A stretch of 64,000 nucleotides of DNA from an uncultured Cyclobacteriaceae bacterium (lineage in GTDB: Bacteria > Bacteroidota > Bacteroidia > Cytophagales > Cyclobacteriaceae). The position numbers and the translations under genes were made by a program. The DNA lies in the NCBI GenBank assembly GCA_943788235.1, contig CALSPM010000005.1, positions 186,001 through 250,000 on the forward strand. The letters run 5' to 3'. The notes below the pieces were generated by a model. That model was not told the origin of the DNA and did not search any database. It was given only the letters and a program-made list of their open reading frames with translations. Shown piece after piece: positions 18,081 through 26,621 of this stretch; the first letter of the stretch is position 1, and every line of letters begins with the position of its first letter.

Positions 18081-19532
18081 CTATAACCAGGGATCCTTAG
18101 TTTTTACCAACCACCCTTCTAATTCTTTGGTTAGCGTCTTCCTTACCTCTGTTTGTTTTTCACTAAGATTATTTAATTGAAAGGGGTCTTTTTGGTTATC
18201 GAAGAGTTCGACGTGATCTTGTTTATCAAGATCTTTTTGGATCATTAAAGTATATCGATGAGTCCGGACGCCACGTGCACCCAGCGCTTCTTTGCCCACA
18301 TTGACGGACATGAAGAGTTGAGAATTAGGCCTTTCTCCATCTCCTGTTAAAAACAAGTTTGAGTAATCTGTTCCATCAGTTCCTGGAGGAATATCTTCAT
18401 GAAATCCCATCAATCCAAGTAAGGTTGGAGCAAAATCGGGAGTAGAAATTAAGAGATCATCAAATCTCGGTTTGATATGCTCCGGCCAGCGAATCAAAAA
18501 TGGAATCCTCATAGATTCTTCATAATGGTTGTTTTTTGAGATCTCATCATGAATCCCCAAACAGTTCCCATGGTCAGAGGCGAATAACACAAGCGTATTT
18601 TTTCCCAATCCTTGCGATTTCAAAGTAGCCATAATTCTTCCAATTTGGTCATCTACACCTGAAATCATGGCGTAATAATTTTTGATATTTCTGCGATAAT
18701 AATCCCCCCATTTCGTTCCTTCGTCTGGAATATTTGGGAATTGCACCAACGAATCAAGAGGTACTTGATCATACAACAATTTGTATTTTTTAGGCACTAA
18801 ATCGTAAGGCATGTGTGGGGGATTCATAGAGACCATAAGGGCAAAGGGCTTGTTGGCGTCTCTGAATTTATTTTCCTTATTTTTCAAATAGGCGATAGCT
18901 AAATCTGTTTCATGTTCTGGACCCCATTGATCAACGAAATGAAAGGAATCCCTGGAAGCTTCGTTTGACCAATACATAGGTCGATCATGGTAATCATAAG
19001 TGCCATAAGCATACCAAAAATCAAATCCATGTCTTCGATCTGGGGGAGTCCATTCGTTCCATTTAACCTGTCCTTGATTGTTTTTAACATCAATGTAAGG
19101 AATTCGTGGGTTGTCGAGGTGCCATTTCCCAATATATCCGGTATCGTATCCCTTTTCCTTTAATACATCTGACCAACATTGTGTATCGGTTGGCAGCTCA
19201 TAATTAAATGCCTTTGACAATGAATTGCAGTTAGACCAAACACCATGGCTCTGCGGATATTGGCCAGTCATGAAACTAGCGCGAGTTGGGCTACAAATGG
19301 GATAATTGCTAACGGCTTGATTGAGCACCAAACTTTGGCTAGCAAATTGATCTAAATGAGGGGTTTTTACATATTCGATTCCTAAAAAACCCATGGCTTG
19401 ACCACGCATTTGATCCGGATATATGATGACTAAATTAACGGGAGTCTTGGGTGACTCCCAATGACAACTCGTTAATTTAGTCAGTAGAATTAAACAAGCA
19501 ATTGTCACATAATAAGGTGTTTTCTGGGCCAT
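18081..19532 (-). CDS. S1 family sulfatase (arylsulfatase-type), lipoprotein
   Basis: 483 residues. The formylglycine motif is NYPICSPTRASFMTGQYP, with the modified Cys at residue 80 (C-S-P-T-R). Other signatures are PDQMRGQAMGFLG (metal site), GYIGKWHLDN and FASDHGNCLG. A lipobox (LTKLTSCHW, Cys23) places it at the cell envelope. It removes sulfate esters from a sugar or glycan; the substrate class cannot be set by eye. It is the first gene of the run with DUF5107 and DUF6067, which suggests joint attack on a sulfated polysaccharide. An anaerobic sulfatase-maturing enzyme is not in the window. Confidence 0.9.
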   Translation of the reverse strand: MAQKTPYYVTIACLILLTKLTSCHWESPKTPVNLVIIYPDQMRGQAMGFLGIEYVKTPHLDQFASQSLVLNQAVSNYPICSPTRASFMTGQYPQSHGVWSNCNSLSKAFNYELPTDTQCWSDVLKEKGYDTGYIGKWHLDNPRIPYIDVKNNQGQVKWNEWTPPDRRHGFDFWYAYGTYDYHDRPMYWSNEASRDSFHFVDQWGPEHETDLAIAYLKNKENKFRDANKPFALMVSMNPPHMPYDLVPKKYKLLYDQVPLDSLVQFPNIPDEGTKWGDYYRRNIKNYYAMISGVDDQIGRIMATLKSQGLGKNTLVLFASDHGNCLGIHDEISKNNHYEESMRIPFLIRWPEHIKPRFDDLLISTPDFAPTLLGLMGFHEDIPPGTDGTDYSNLFLTGDGERPNSQLFMSVNVGKEALGARGVRTHRYTLMIQKDLDKQDHVELFDNQKDPFQLNNLSEKQTEVRKTLTKELEGWLVKTKDPWL

Positions 19533-20056
19533 TTTATTTTATTAATTAAGACCAATTAAAAAATTAATTATCTAAAATCTCCTTTATCAATTTATATAAA
19601 ATATGGGAGAGGATAAAATATGAGCCCATTAGATTTCAATTTCTTCCACATAATAGCAGCTACTTTTTTGTAAAATAATTTATATATCAATGCCCAAAGG
19701 AGAGCTATTCGAAACTTTCTAATTGAAAGAAATACATTCTATACATAGATTAAACCGTCAATATCGAGTGCCTGGCTAACTTCATTAAAATTGATTGGAT
19801 TTGGCGTAAGGCGATAAACAAAGAATAAATCTCTAGATTAATGGACTTCTTGCCCGCTTATTTCATTAGGTTTCATCAATCTTTTATTGTGACCAAAAAT
19901 TTTGTGACGCCATTTAATCCTAAAACGGAAGCCTGAGTATGCTTGATGAGGCCCTTCCCATCAGCAGATCACTTTAAAATAGAGTCCTAAAAGGACTACA
20001 ATATATTAAATTAAATTACTAGTTATCAGTATTTTATATAAATTTTTTAATTTATA
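19533..20056. other. AT-rich intergenic region left of the island
   Basis: About 520 bp without a gene. A 6-bp stem-loop AGTCCT-aaa-AGGACT lies at 19983-19997. Otherwise it is AT-rich DNA leading to the left island repeat. Confidence 0.4.
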
Positions 20057-20078
20057 CTGTCGTTATAGCTGTCGTAAA
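20057..20078. repeat. Putative attachment site, left copy (22-bp direct repeat)
   Basis: The sequence is CTGTCGT-TATAG-CTGTCGT-AAA, identical over all 22 bases to 32834-32855 and in the same orientation. The other copy lies against the tyrosine recombinase gene, the usual layout for attL/attR of an integrated element. Each copy has an internal repeat of CTGTCGT with 12-bp spacing, so the two copies could instead be binding sites for Int or Xis. Confidence 0.72.
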
Positions 20079-20285
20079 TTGTTTCAAATCCATATTTTAG
20101 AACTCCCAGTAGAATAAAACTATCAATTTTTACCATTTTTATACCTATTCGAAGTGATTTTTTCTCAGGAGAGACATTTCATTGTGTATTAACAAATTTT
20201 GCTACATCCAGTCTAAACAGATCTTTTTTGAGGTCATTTATTTTGGATAAAAGTAAATTTTTTAATTAAATGTTTAATAAATAAT

Positions 20286-20549
20286 ATGTTTACAACAACT
20301 TTAACTACCGAAGGATTCGAAACTCTCAAATATGAGATCAAGAAAGAATTAGCCTCAGAATTAAAAGATATATTATCCTCTCAAGAGGAAGTTTTAACAA
20401 GAGGTGAAGCAGCTCAATTTTTGAAAATATCAAAACCAACACTTGATAAATTAGTTGCCAAGAAAGAAGTCCCATTTATGATGTTAGGAGATCAAAAAAG
20501 GGTTATAAAATCAGATGTTTTAAACATAGGCAGATCGGATGCCTTATAG
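20286..20549 (+). CDS. Helix-turn-helix excisionase-like protein
   Basis: 87 residues. The C-terminal half is a MerR/excisionase-type winged helix: LTRGEAAQFLKISKPTLDKL, then VPFMMLGDQKRVIKSDVL. The N-terminal half is a charged helix. Proteins of this type control excision or copy functions of integrative elements. It lies 208 bp inside the left island repeat and 37 bp before the replication-protein gene, as in many Bacteroidota mobile elements. Confidence 0.78.
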   Translation: MFTTTLTTEGFETLKYEIKKELASELKDILSSQEEVLTRGEAAQFLKISKPTLDKLVAKKEVPFMMLGDQKRVIKSDVLNIGRSDAL

Positions 20550-20586
20550 TAATCAATACTACTTGACAATTTATATCAAATTATAG

Positions 20587-21528
20587 ATGTACGATAAATT
20601 ACACCTACACTATAATTATGATGATAACGGTTATCCTGATACTGATAAAATTATCTATAAGATCAGTGATGTTAACCACTCTGAATATGCTAACGGATCT
20701 ACATGTACTTCTGGATCTCTTGATAATTTAAGAGTTAATATTAATGAGATGTCTGTAACGATAAAAGGAAGTCTCGCTAAATACTATTTAGGAAATAACT
20801 TTCAAACTCTTTCACAAAAGACAACCTCAGAAGCCATTGAAAAGTTATCTGATGATTTAAATCTAGATATTAATCTCTGTAAAGTTTCAAGGATAGATTT
20901 ATCAACCAATTTCATTACTGATTTTAAACCTACTCTTTATTATGATTATCTAGATAGTTTAATGAGATTTCAAAGATTGGTACAACCTGATAGTCTTTAT
21001 TATCAACAAGGATCAAAGAGATTATTGTTCTATGATAAAACTAAATGGGCAAAGCAAATGCGAATAGAGATCCCTAAACAATTTGAAGATCAGAATATAC
21101 TCAGGTATGAGATGGTCTTAAACAAAGGAATCACTAAATATCTTAAACTGGATAAGATAACTATGCAAGATTTACATGGAGATTCTATGTACAGTAGGCT
21201 AGTTGAGGAGTGGTATAACTTCTACAACAGAATCGAGAAGAAATCAAGTAAAGAAATAGTGCTCAATACTCATAACATCAAATCTCCTAAAGACTTTGAT
21301 AAGGAACTCTTAGTTTATTTAGCGAGAACAAAAGGCTTTGATTACATAGATAACATGATTAAAGATCTCAAAGCGAGAAATGCTTTTACTAGTGATGAAT
21401 ACTATTCAAGGTTAAAGGCTAAATACAGAGATTATGCAAAGGTAGAGATTGATTCAGAAGACATCATATCAGAGATCAGTGAGAAGGGAGAGGAGGTATA
21501 TCAGAGAGAGTTTAATCCTCCTTTTTAA
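20587..21528 (+). CDS. Phage/plasmid replication initiation protein-like (gpII/CRI type)
   Basis: 313 residues. Resembles the phage/plasmid replication (gpII/X, CRI) proteins found in small Bacteroidota elements. Seen are MSVTIKGSLAKYYLGNNF, IEKLSDDLNLDI, KVSRIDLSTNF (the conserved Arg-Ile-Asp strand), QPDSLYYQQGSKRLLFYDK and NILRYEMVLNKGI. These proteins nick DNA to start rolling-circle replication. The assignment is by remembered pattern and the catalytic Tyr is not identified. It follows the excisionase-like gene by 37 bp, so the element may replicate after excision like a plasmid or filamentous-phage satellite. Confidence 0.62.
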   Translation: MYDKLHLHYNYDDNGYPDTDKIIYKISDVNHSEYANGSTCTSGSLDNLRVNINEMSVTIKGSLAKYYLGNNFQTLSQKTTSEAIEKLSDDLNLDINLCKVSRIDLSTNFITDFKPTLYYDYLDSLMRFQRLVQPDSLYYQQGSKRLLFYDKTKWAKQMRIEIPKQFEDQNILRYEMVLNKGITKYLKLDKITMQDLHGDSMYSRLVEEWYNFYNRIEKKSSKEIVLNTHNIKSPKDFDKELLVYLARTKGFDYIDNMIKDLKARNAFTSDEYYSRLKAKYRDYAKVEIDSEDIISEISEKGEEVYQREFNPPF

Positions 21529-21713
21529 ACTAGGTAGTAGTTCTTCTTTATCCTTAATTGAGTAGCTTAGAAGAGCTAATACAACCTCTCCATAGACAAG
21601 CTTTAAAGCTATTGTGAAGACGTATCAGGATAGAATTATAATTCTTATTTAGCGGGAAAGAGAATGCTTTATAGAGGCTTATATGAGCTCTATAGATAAT
21701 GATTTAACCCCTT

Positions 21714-21756
21714 CTACAAGGATGCCAAAGACTATGTTAGGAAGAACGATTTTAAG
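21714..21756. repeat. Fragment of dispersed island repeat 1
   Basis: 43 bp nearly identical to parts of 24436-24478 and 27996-28040 (core atgccaaagactatgtt). On the plus strand it can read YKDAKDYVRKNDFK; the differences between copies fall in whole codons, suggesting a formerly coding segment. The rest of 21529-21780 shows no gene. Confidence 0.6.
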
Positions 21757-21780
21757 AAAAAAAATTGTTGGAATTAGTAT

Positions 21781-22170
21781 TTACTTTTTTGAGAATTCTT
21801 TCATCTCATTTGAACCAAAGTACATATTGCTAATGAGCTCTACAGTTTCTTTCGTTATCGCTTCTGCCGAATTCATCTTTTTTAGCTGAAATTCAGTTTG
21901 ATCCATTGAGATCAATTTATTTTCCTCTTGATTAATGTGAATTTCTGTATACAAATGAAATCTTAATAGCTTTTCTAGGGTAATCTCAGTTCCAGGATAA
22001 TAGTTTTGAAATTCATCTAAATTTTTGAATGTCGTCTTTAAAATTCGATATGGTTTCTGAAAATTTAAATCATTTTTGAAACGCTGAGCTCTAAACACAT
22101 CAGAGGAGTCTTGCCCATAACAAATGGTTGAGGTTAGCATGATTGTTAGAGTGATCAGTATAATTTTCAT
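21781..22170 (-). CDS. Exported protein of unknown function
   Basis: 129 residues with a clear signal peptide (MKIILITLTIMLTSTICYGQ) and a charged mature part of ~110 residues (PYRILKTTF, PGTEITLEKLLRFHLYTEI). No family recognised. It is the first cargo gene after the replication gene, on the opposite strand. Confidence 0.6.
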   Translation of the reverse strand: MKIILITLTIMLTSTICYGQDSSDVFRAQRFKNDLNFQKPYRILKTTFKNLDEFQNYYPGTEITLEKLLRFHLYTEIHINQEENKLISMDQTEFQLKKMNSAEAITKETVELISNMYFGSNEMKEFSKK

Positions 22171-22276
22171 TTAATTTTATTCATCATTAATTTTTTGTTT
22201 GTCATGATTAAGTCTAAACATCAATTCTAATAAAAAAGTTGTCTTAATCAATTCCAAAGACTAGTTTATTTATTTC

Positions 22277-22512
22277 GTTATTCAAAACTAGCGGAAACTA
22301 ACCTTAGTGAATACTTTTCACCAGAAGGTATTGCTTTAGTCCAATTTAATTTTGTGTCATGGATTTGAGCTATGACAAAATCAAGCAGCTGTACAAGAAG
22401 AAAATGTACAAATTCTGTACAGGTGAGTATCAGTGTATTCAACTGGGGATGTATTTGCTGATATGAATTTGAAAGGGGAAGTTGCTCCATTAATGATTCG
22501 AAGTGTGAAGCT
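22277..22512. repeat. Dispersed island repeat 2, copy A
   Basis: About 236 bp of non-coding sequence clearly related to 28815-29042, both containing gtccaatttaattttgtgt-type and gaagcttgtgggag-type blocks. A short part (the end, SIxDxxCEACGS then stop on the plus strand) also recurs near 25938-25990. Frames are broken in every copy. A 70-codon minus-strand frame across it is not treated as a gene. Confidence 0.6.
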
Positions 22513-22624
22513 TGTGGGAGTTAGCAATGTTATTTTATATTTGATTGGAGTAAAACATTAATCATACGCAGATCAATCCAAACATCTGCACTTATTAAGT
22601 GAAGTACAATTAAATTCAGGAAAT

Positions 22625-23341
22625 ATGAATAATAAATTTTTACTACTTTCTTCTTTGTGTATTGTCATTCTGATATCCTCTTGTTCAAAAGATAATGATG
22701 ATATATTGCCAGAATTCATATTAAGTGAATATGAAATTGATGTTATAGATTATTTTAAAGATATCGCATTAGGTTTTGAGTTTGGAAATGGAAGTAATAT
22801 TACTCGAAAATGGAATTCAGAAATGAAAGTATTTATTGGTGGGGAACCAAGTTTTGAATTGTTGGCTGAATTCGAAAAAATTAGAACTGAAATTAATGAA
22901 TTAGTAACCGATGGTTTTAATGTGACAGTTGTGAATGATTCATTACAATCTAATTATTATATCTTTTTTGGCTCAGGTACTAAATATGCGGAAATGTTTC
23001 CAGATGTATCAAATTTAGTCAATTCCAATTGGGGACTATTTAATTTGTGGTGGAACGGTCAAAATCAATTTTATTCAGGCCATATGTATGTTGATATTAC
23101 AAGAGCTAATTCAATGGAACAAAAACATCTCTTGCGTGAGGAATTTACACAATCATTGGGACTTGCACGGGATTCACAATTATATATAGAAAGTATTTTT
23201 CAATCAGATTGGACAACTACAATAGAATATGCTTCTATCGATCAAGATTTAATTAGATTATTATATCATCCTGAAATGAGTGTTGGTCTAAATGAATTGG
23301 AGGTTGATAATGCTTTGAGAGAAATTTTAAGCAGTGAATAA
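22625..23341 (+). CDS. DUF2927-like lipoprotein
   Basis: 238 residues. Lipobox at ISSCSKDND. The mature part has an N-terminal ~100-residue alpha/beta segment and a C-terminal block QKHLLREEFTQSLGL, DSQLYIESIFQSD and DQDLIRLLYHPEM. This order (His-x-x-x-Glu-Glu, then 'DQ.LIRLLY.P..') resembles DUF2927 proteins, thought to be metallopeptidase-like. The HLLREE helix would be the metal site, but this is not proven. Cargo of the island. Confidence 0.6.
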   Translation: MNNKFLLLSSLCIVILISSCSKDNDDILPEFILSEYEIDVIDYFKDIALGFEFGNGSNITRKWNSEMKVFIGGEPSFELLAEFEKIRTEINELVTDGFNVTVVNDSLQSNYYIFFGSGTKYAEMFPDVSNLVNSNWGLFNLWWNGQNQFYSGHMYVDITRANSMEQKHLLREEFTQSLGLARDSQLYIESIFQSDWTTTIEYASIDQDLIRLLYHPEMSVGLNELEVDNALREILSSE

Positions 23342-23413
23342 AAAAGTGCCTAACAATGGCTAAAAAATCATAGCTACCCTTCATACCAATTGAACTTGAA
23401 AAATATTTTACAG

Positions 23414-23560
23414 CTAGTTAAAAAACTCCTCCAATATCATCTCTTTAGAGAAACACTCACAAGTGCTATCAATCTCCTTTAAAACGGCTGTATGCATGCC
23501 AGATTTGAATACTCCAACTCTATACTAATCCTTGGCGTGCTGTATTTAGCCATTCTAAGT
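23414..23560 (-). pseudogene. Remnant of the family seen at 26225-26607
   Basis: On the minus strand the readable part is YRVGVFKSGMHTAVLKEIDS, followed by TCECFSKEMILEEFFN and a stop. It matches the C-terminal half of the gene remnant at 26225-26607. A TAG lies just upstream and the N-terminal half is gone. Confidence 0.6.
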
Positions 23561-23730
23561 TCTCGCTCCAGAACAAAGGTACTAACTAGGTAATTCCATC
23601 AAATAGCTAATCGCCACCACCACTCCTTGCTTTTTTTAAATTCGTTAATATTTTTCTTCATTTCTAATATTTAATTGTCTTCTCCATTAATAGAATCAAT
23701 AAGATTAATGTTATAAAAAGATTAGCTCCT

Positions 23731-23790
23731 GAAGAGAAAAAGGAAAAGAAAAAGGAAAAGAAAAAGGAAAAGAAGAAGGCTACAAAAAGG
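23731..23790 (+). repeat. Lys/Glu-coding tandem repeat
   Basis: A 12-bp unit (gaaaaaggaaaa) is repeated about three times. In one plus-strand frame it reads APEEKKEKKKEKKKEKKK before ATKRNF and a stop. No start codon is available, so it looks like the tail of a lost gene or a simple-sequence tract. Confidence 0.5.
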
Positions 23791-23814
23791 AATTTTTAAA
23801 ACTTGAAATTACTT

Positions 23815-24228
23815 CTAATATTTTATCTTTTTTTTAAGCCCAGCTTGCATTCTTTCGTTTTCTTTTCTCGTTATACGTAGAAGATCAGCCCCTGTGAGTC
23901 CTACTATCTTAGCAGCAAAATTTAATGTGGTCTCCTCTGCTTCTTCGATTATACCATCGGCAAGAATAATCTTAACCATTGCATTAATTAAATCTTCTTT
24001 GAATTGCACATCACAACCAGCAAAAGATTTTGGCATTTCCTTTGACATAATCTCAGTCAATTTTTCAGAAGCGAGTAAATCCGAGAATATCTGTTGATTG
24101 GACATAACATTAAACTGTGCGAAGAATGGGTCTTCAGAAATGACTTTAATTTCAGCATCTTCAGCTCGATAAAACATGCTTGTCTCAAGTTTTCGATCTG
24201 ATTTGACCATGTATACCAAGCAATACAT
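23815..24228 (-). CDS. TerB-like domain protein
   Basis: 137 residues. The C-terminal half contains LINAMVKIILADGIIEEAEE, followed by TTLNFAAKIVGLT. This 'ADG.....E...' helix pair is the metal-binding hallmark of the TerB/tellurite-resistance-like fold. No signal peptide. An internal ATG at 24210 could be the true start. Function is unknown and no ter genes are nearby. Confidence 0.5.
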   Translation of the reverse strand: MYCLVYMVKSDRKLETSMFYRAEDAEIKVISEDPFFAQFNVMSNQQIFSDLLASEKLTEIMSKEMPKSFAGCDVQFKEDLINAMVKIILADGIIEEAEETTLNFAAKIVGLTGADLLRITRKENERMQAGLKKKIKY

Positions 24229-24311
24229 GAAACAGCTTCAGCAAGAGTAAAATTCCGTTGTTTTGATGTTTTTTGAAGATCATAGTTTTAATTAGTTCGT
24301 ATTAAACCTTA

Positions 24312-24531
24312 AAACTAATAAAATTTTGCAACCCTTCGTGAATTATTTTCATCCGAAGGGATTGCTCCAAAGGCTTTGACAGGAGAATCTAGTGGTAGAA
24401 AATCAAGAAAGAGGAAGGTGTTTTACTAACCTATTACCAAGATGCCAAAGACTATGTTGGAAGGAACGATTTTAAGGGTGAGAAATAGGCTTATTCTGTA
24501 CAGTTAGTGAAATTAGGTTTGGGTTCTGTCC
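24312..24531. repeat. Dispersed island repeat 1, copy A
   Basis: About 220 bp matching 27857-28087 closely, differing mainly by scattered substitutions and a short indel. Each copy lies directly downstream of, and overlaps the last codons of, a DUF285 lipoprotein gene. On the plus strand a broken frame reads FSSEGIA, GESSGRKSRK, YYQDAKDYVGRNDFKGEK. The shared block thus spans gene end plus 3' flank, so the two DUF285 genes duplicated together with flanking DNA. Confidence 0.7.
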
Positions 24532-25369
24532 AAGCAGCTGAATTTGCACTGAAATCATTACAAAAAGTAACCTTATCTACGTCCCAAGCGCTGAGATCTT
24601 GATTGAAAGAGGAAGCACTAGCCAACATATCACCCATATCCGTTACCTCGCTCACATCCCAATGACTGATGTCTTGGTTGAAAGAGGAATTATAATAAAA
24701 CATAACTCTCATGTTTTTCACATTACTAATATCCCAATGGGAGATGTCTTGGTTAAAATTAGAACTTGGAAACATATAACTCATATCTGTAATAAAAGAG
24801 GTAATGATTTTGGTAACATCTAAACTATCATTGATCATTTGATACAGCATGGTACTATCCACAATTAAATAACTAACTCCATCTAATACATAACGTTCAC
24901 CAATCACGGCATTTTCACTTGCTTTAATAGTAACCCCATTTTCGTCTAGGTAAATTTCATAAGAATCAGAACACCCATTCTCATCTACCATGGCATCACT
25001 TACTGTTTCCGCACAATTATCTACACTATCTCCAACTCCATCTCCATCAGCATCTTGAATCTCAAAGTTTGCTATTACCGTTTGATTGGTTAGCATGGTT
25101 AATGTCACAGAATTAGAACTCCCTGTAAAATCACCTGTCCAACCTGTGAAGGTATAATCAACATTAGCTGTGGCTGTAAGCTCAACAGTTGTACCTGCAT
25201 CATATGTACCCCCTTGTGGAGAAACTGAACCACCACTACTTGGGAAGATTGTGATGATTAATGTTGGTTTTGAAGTAATCGCATCATCACTGTCTTCACC
25301 ACAATTGGTGAATAACACGAGTGAACAAAGGATGCATAAGCGGAGGAGGAGGTGTTTGAAGATTTTCAT
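24491..25369 (-). CDS. BspA-like DUF285 surface lipoprotein
   Basis: 292 residues. Signal peptide with lipobox (LVLFTNCGED). Residues ~32-95 form a divergent InlB/Flg_new-type repeat (SSGGSVSPQGGTYDAGTTVE, FTGWTGDF). Residues ~100-125 form a thrombospondin type-3 Ca-binding repeat (DADGDGVGDSVDNC). Then come DUF285 units of ~25 residues (FNQDISHWDVSEVTDM) ending EPKPNFTNCTE. Such proteins are displayed on the surface and mediate adhesion or binding; no enzyme motif is seen. Paralogue of 28054-28794. Confidence 0.85.
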   Translation of the reverse strand: MKIFKHLLLRLCILCSLVLFTNCGEDSDDAITSKPTLIITIFPSSGGSVSPQGGTYDAGTTVELTATANVDYTFTGWTGDFTGSSNSVTLTMLTNQTVIANFEIQDADGDGVGDSVDNCAETVSDAMVDENGCSDSYEIYLDENGVTIKASENAVIGERYVLDGVSYLIVDSTMLYQMINDSLDVTKIITSFITDMSYMFPSSNFNQDISHWDISNVKNMRVMFYYNSSFNQDISHWDVSEVTDMGDMLASASSFNQDLSAWDVDKVTFCNDFSANSAAWTEPKPNFTNCTE

Positions 25370-25530
25370 AGTTTAATCTCAATAGCATTCATCGATGTCG
25401 GAGTCCACCCATATTTGTAAATCAGATTTCGTTTAATAAGTATTTCTATCTGGGTCAAAGTTATCCCTATTTAAAATGTTAAACTTTTTTTATTAACTTA
25501 GTAATTAGTTAAGAACTTTAATATACAACC

Positions 25531-25896
25531 ATGAATTTAAAAACTGTTTTTCGAATTGGTGCAATAATCTTGTTAATAAATGGTCTTGGAGCCTTATTTG
25601 CCACTAATATGTTTATGGAGGCTGGAAATTTTACTATGTCTCCAGCTTTATTCACCATAGGTCAATTTATGGGAGTTACTTTCTTGATTTTGGCATTAAT
25701 TGGATGGAGAACTGCTGACTTAGCAAAAGATGCTCTACCAGCTTTTGGTCAATTGTATGCAATAACACAAGGAATGTGGACTGCTATCATTGGCTACCAT
25801 ATAGCAATCGGTGCCACTGGTGGACCGACCGCATATGTTAATATAGGTCTAACTGCTTTATTAGGCATTTTATTCTTTTTTTACAGTAAAAAGTAA
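25531..25896 (+). CDS. Small four-helix membrane protein, unknown
   Basis: 121 residues with four hydrophobic helices: VFRIGAIILLINGLGALFA, then ALFTIGQFMGVTFLILALIGW, QLYAITQGMWTAIIGYHIAI and IGLTALLGILFFFYSKK. It lacks the sequence marks of DoxX, although the size and helix count are similar. No family assigned. It lies divergently from the DUF285 gene on its left (161 bp between starts). Confidence 0.68.
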   Translation: MNLKTVFRIGAIILLINGLGALFATNMFMEAGNFTMSPALFTIGQFMGVTFLILALIGWRTADLAKDALPAFGQLYAITQGMWTAIIGYHIAIGATGGPTAYVNIGLTALLGILFFFYSKK

Positions 25897-26224
25897 ATTT
25901 AACTTGTAATATCTATGGGTTATAAAAAAAACTCCTGGGACATTATACCCCAGAAGGAATTAGCTCCATTGATGATACTGATTGTGAAGCCTGTGGGTCA
26001 TAAAAAAGGGCAGTCAAAACAGAAAGAGAGAAGCCTACTTATCATGCCCTTAAAAATCAATTTAAAAACAAACCTTATATGAAAGGTTGAAATTGATAAG
26101 GAAGTATCATTTTCCACCTAAAATCCTCATAAATAATGTTAAAATAGCTTCTTAAACAATGTTAAAAAAAGCATCTAATAAACCGTACTAAAAGAGTTAT
26201 CCTATAAATCAAACAGTATCACTC
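25897..26224. other. Gap with a fragment of island repeat 2
   Basis: Near 25936-25990 the plus strand reads HYTPEGISSIDDTDCEACGS and a stop, matching the end of repeat 2 (22277-22512 and 28815-29042). CTGGG and CCCAG around 25936-25954 can pair. The rest is AT-rich with no gene visible. Confidence 0.5.
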
Positions 26225-26607
26225 TCACCTCAACACCCTATGAAATACCTCCCTTTCTAACACCTCAAAATAAGCTTCAAATTCCTTCAATATCACCTCC
26301 CTAGAGGAACTCACAAGTACTATTTATCTCCTTTAAAACGGCCGTATGCATCCCAGATTTGAGTATTCCAACTCTGTAATAATCCTTAGCCTTATCACTT
26401 ACTTTTAGCTTACCATGCGCTCGCCTCTTGTGTGTCCCTTTGACTAGGATAAAGTCATGATCTCCCTGAATGATAAAGCTTGAATTTTCCAGTTCTTCCA
26501 TAGCGAGAATGACCATACTACCGTAGGGATTAAGACCAGATCTATGCTTTAGTCCAATATCATTAGCGATATCATTATCATAGTTAATTTTATCTCCAGC
26601 TATCTAA
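26225..26607 (-). pseudogene. Decayed gene of unknown family (frameshifted)
   Basis: A frame without a start reads DKINYDNDIANDIGLKHRSG, then MVILAMEELENSSFIIQGDH and VGILKSGMHTAVLKEINST. After one frameshift near 26310 it continues SREVILKEFEAYFEVLEREV to a stop. The restored C-terminus aligns with the remnant at 23414-23560. A part starting from an internal ATG (26301-26516) is still open but is probably not functional. Confidence 0.6.
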
Positions 26608-26621
26608 TTTAATAAATGTGC

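Noticed and set aside
22278-22490. 70-codon minus-strand frame
   Set aside because: It lies within dispersed repeat 2, whose other copy (28815-29042) does not keep this frame open.
23731-23790. CRISPR-like repeat
   Set aside because: It is a 12-bp simple tandem repeat without spacers; no cas genes are in the window.
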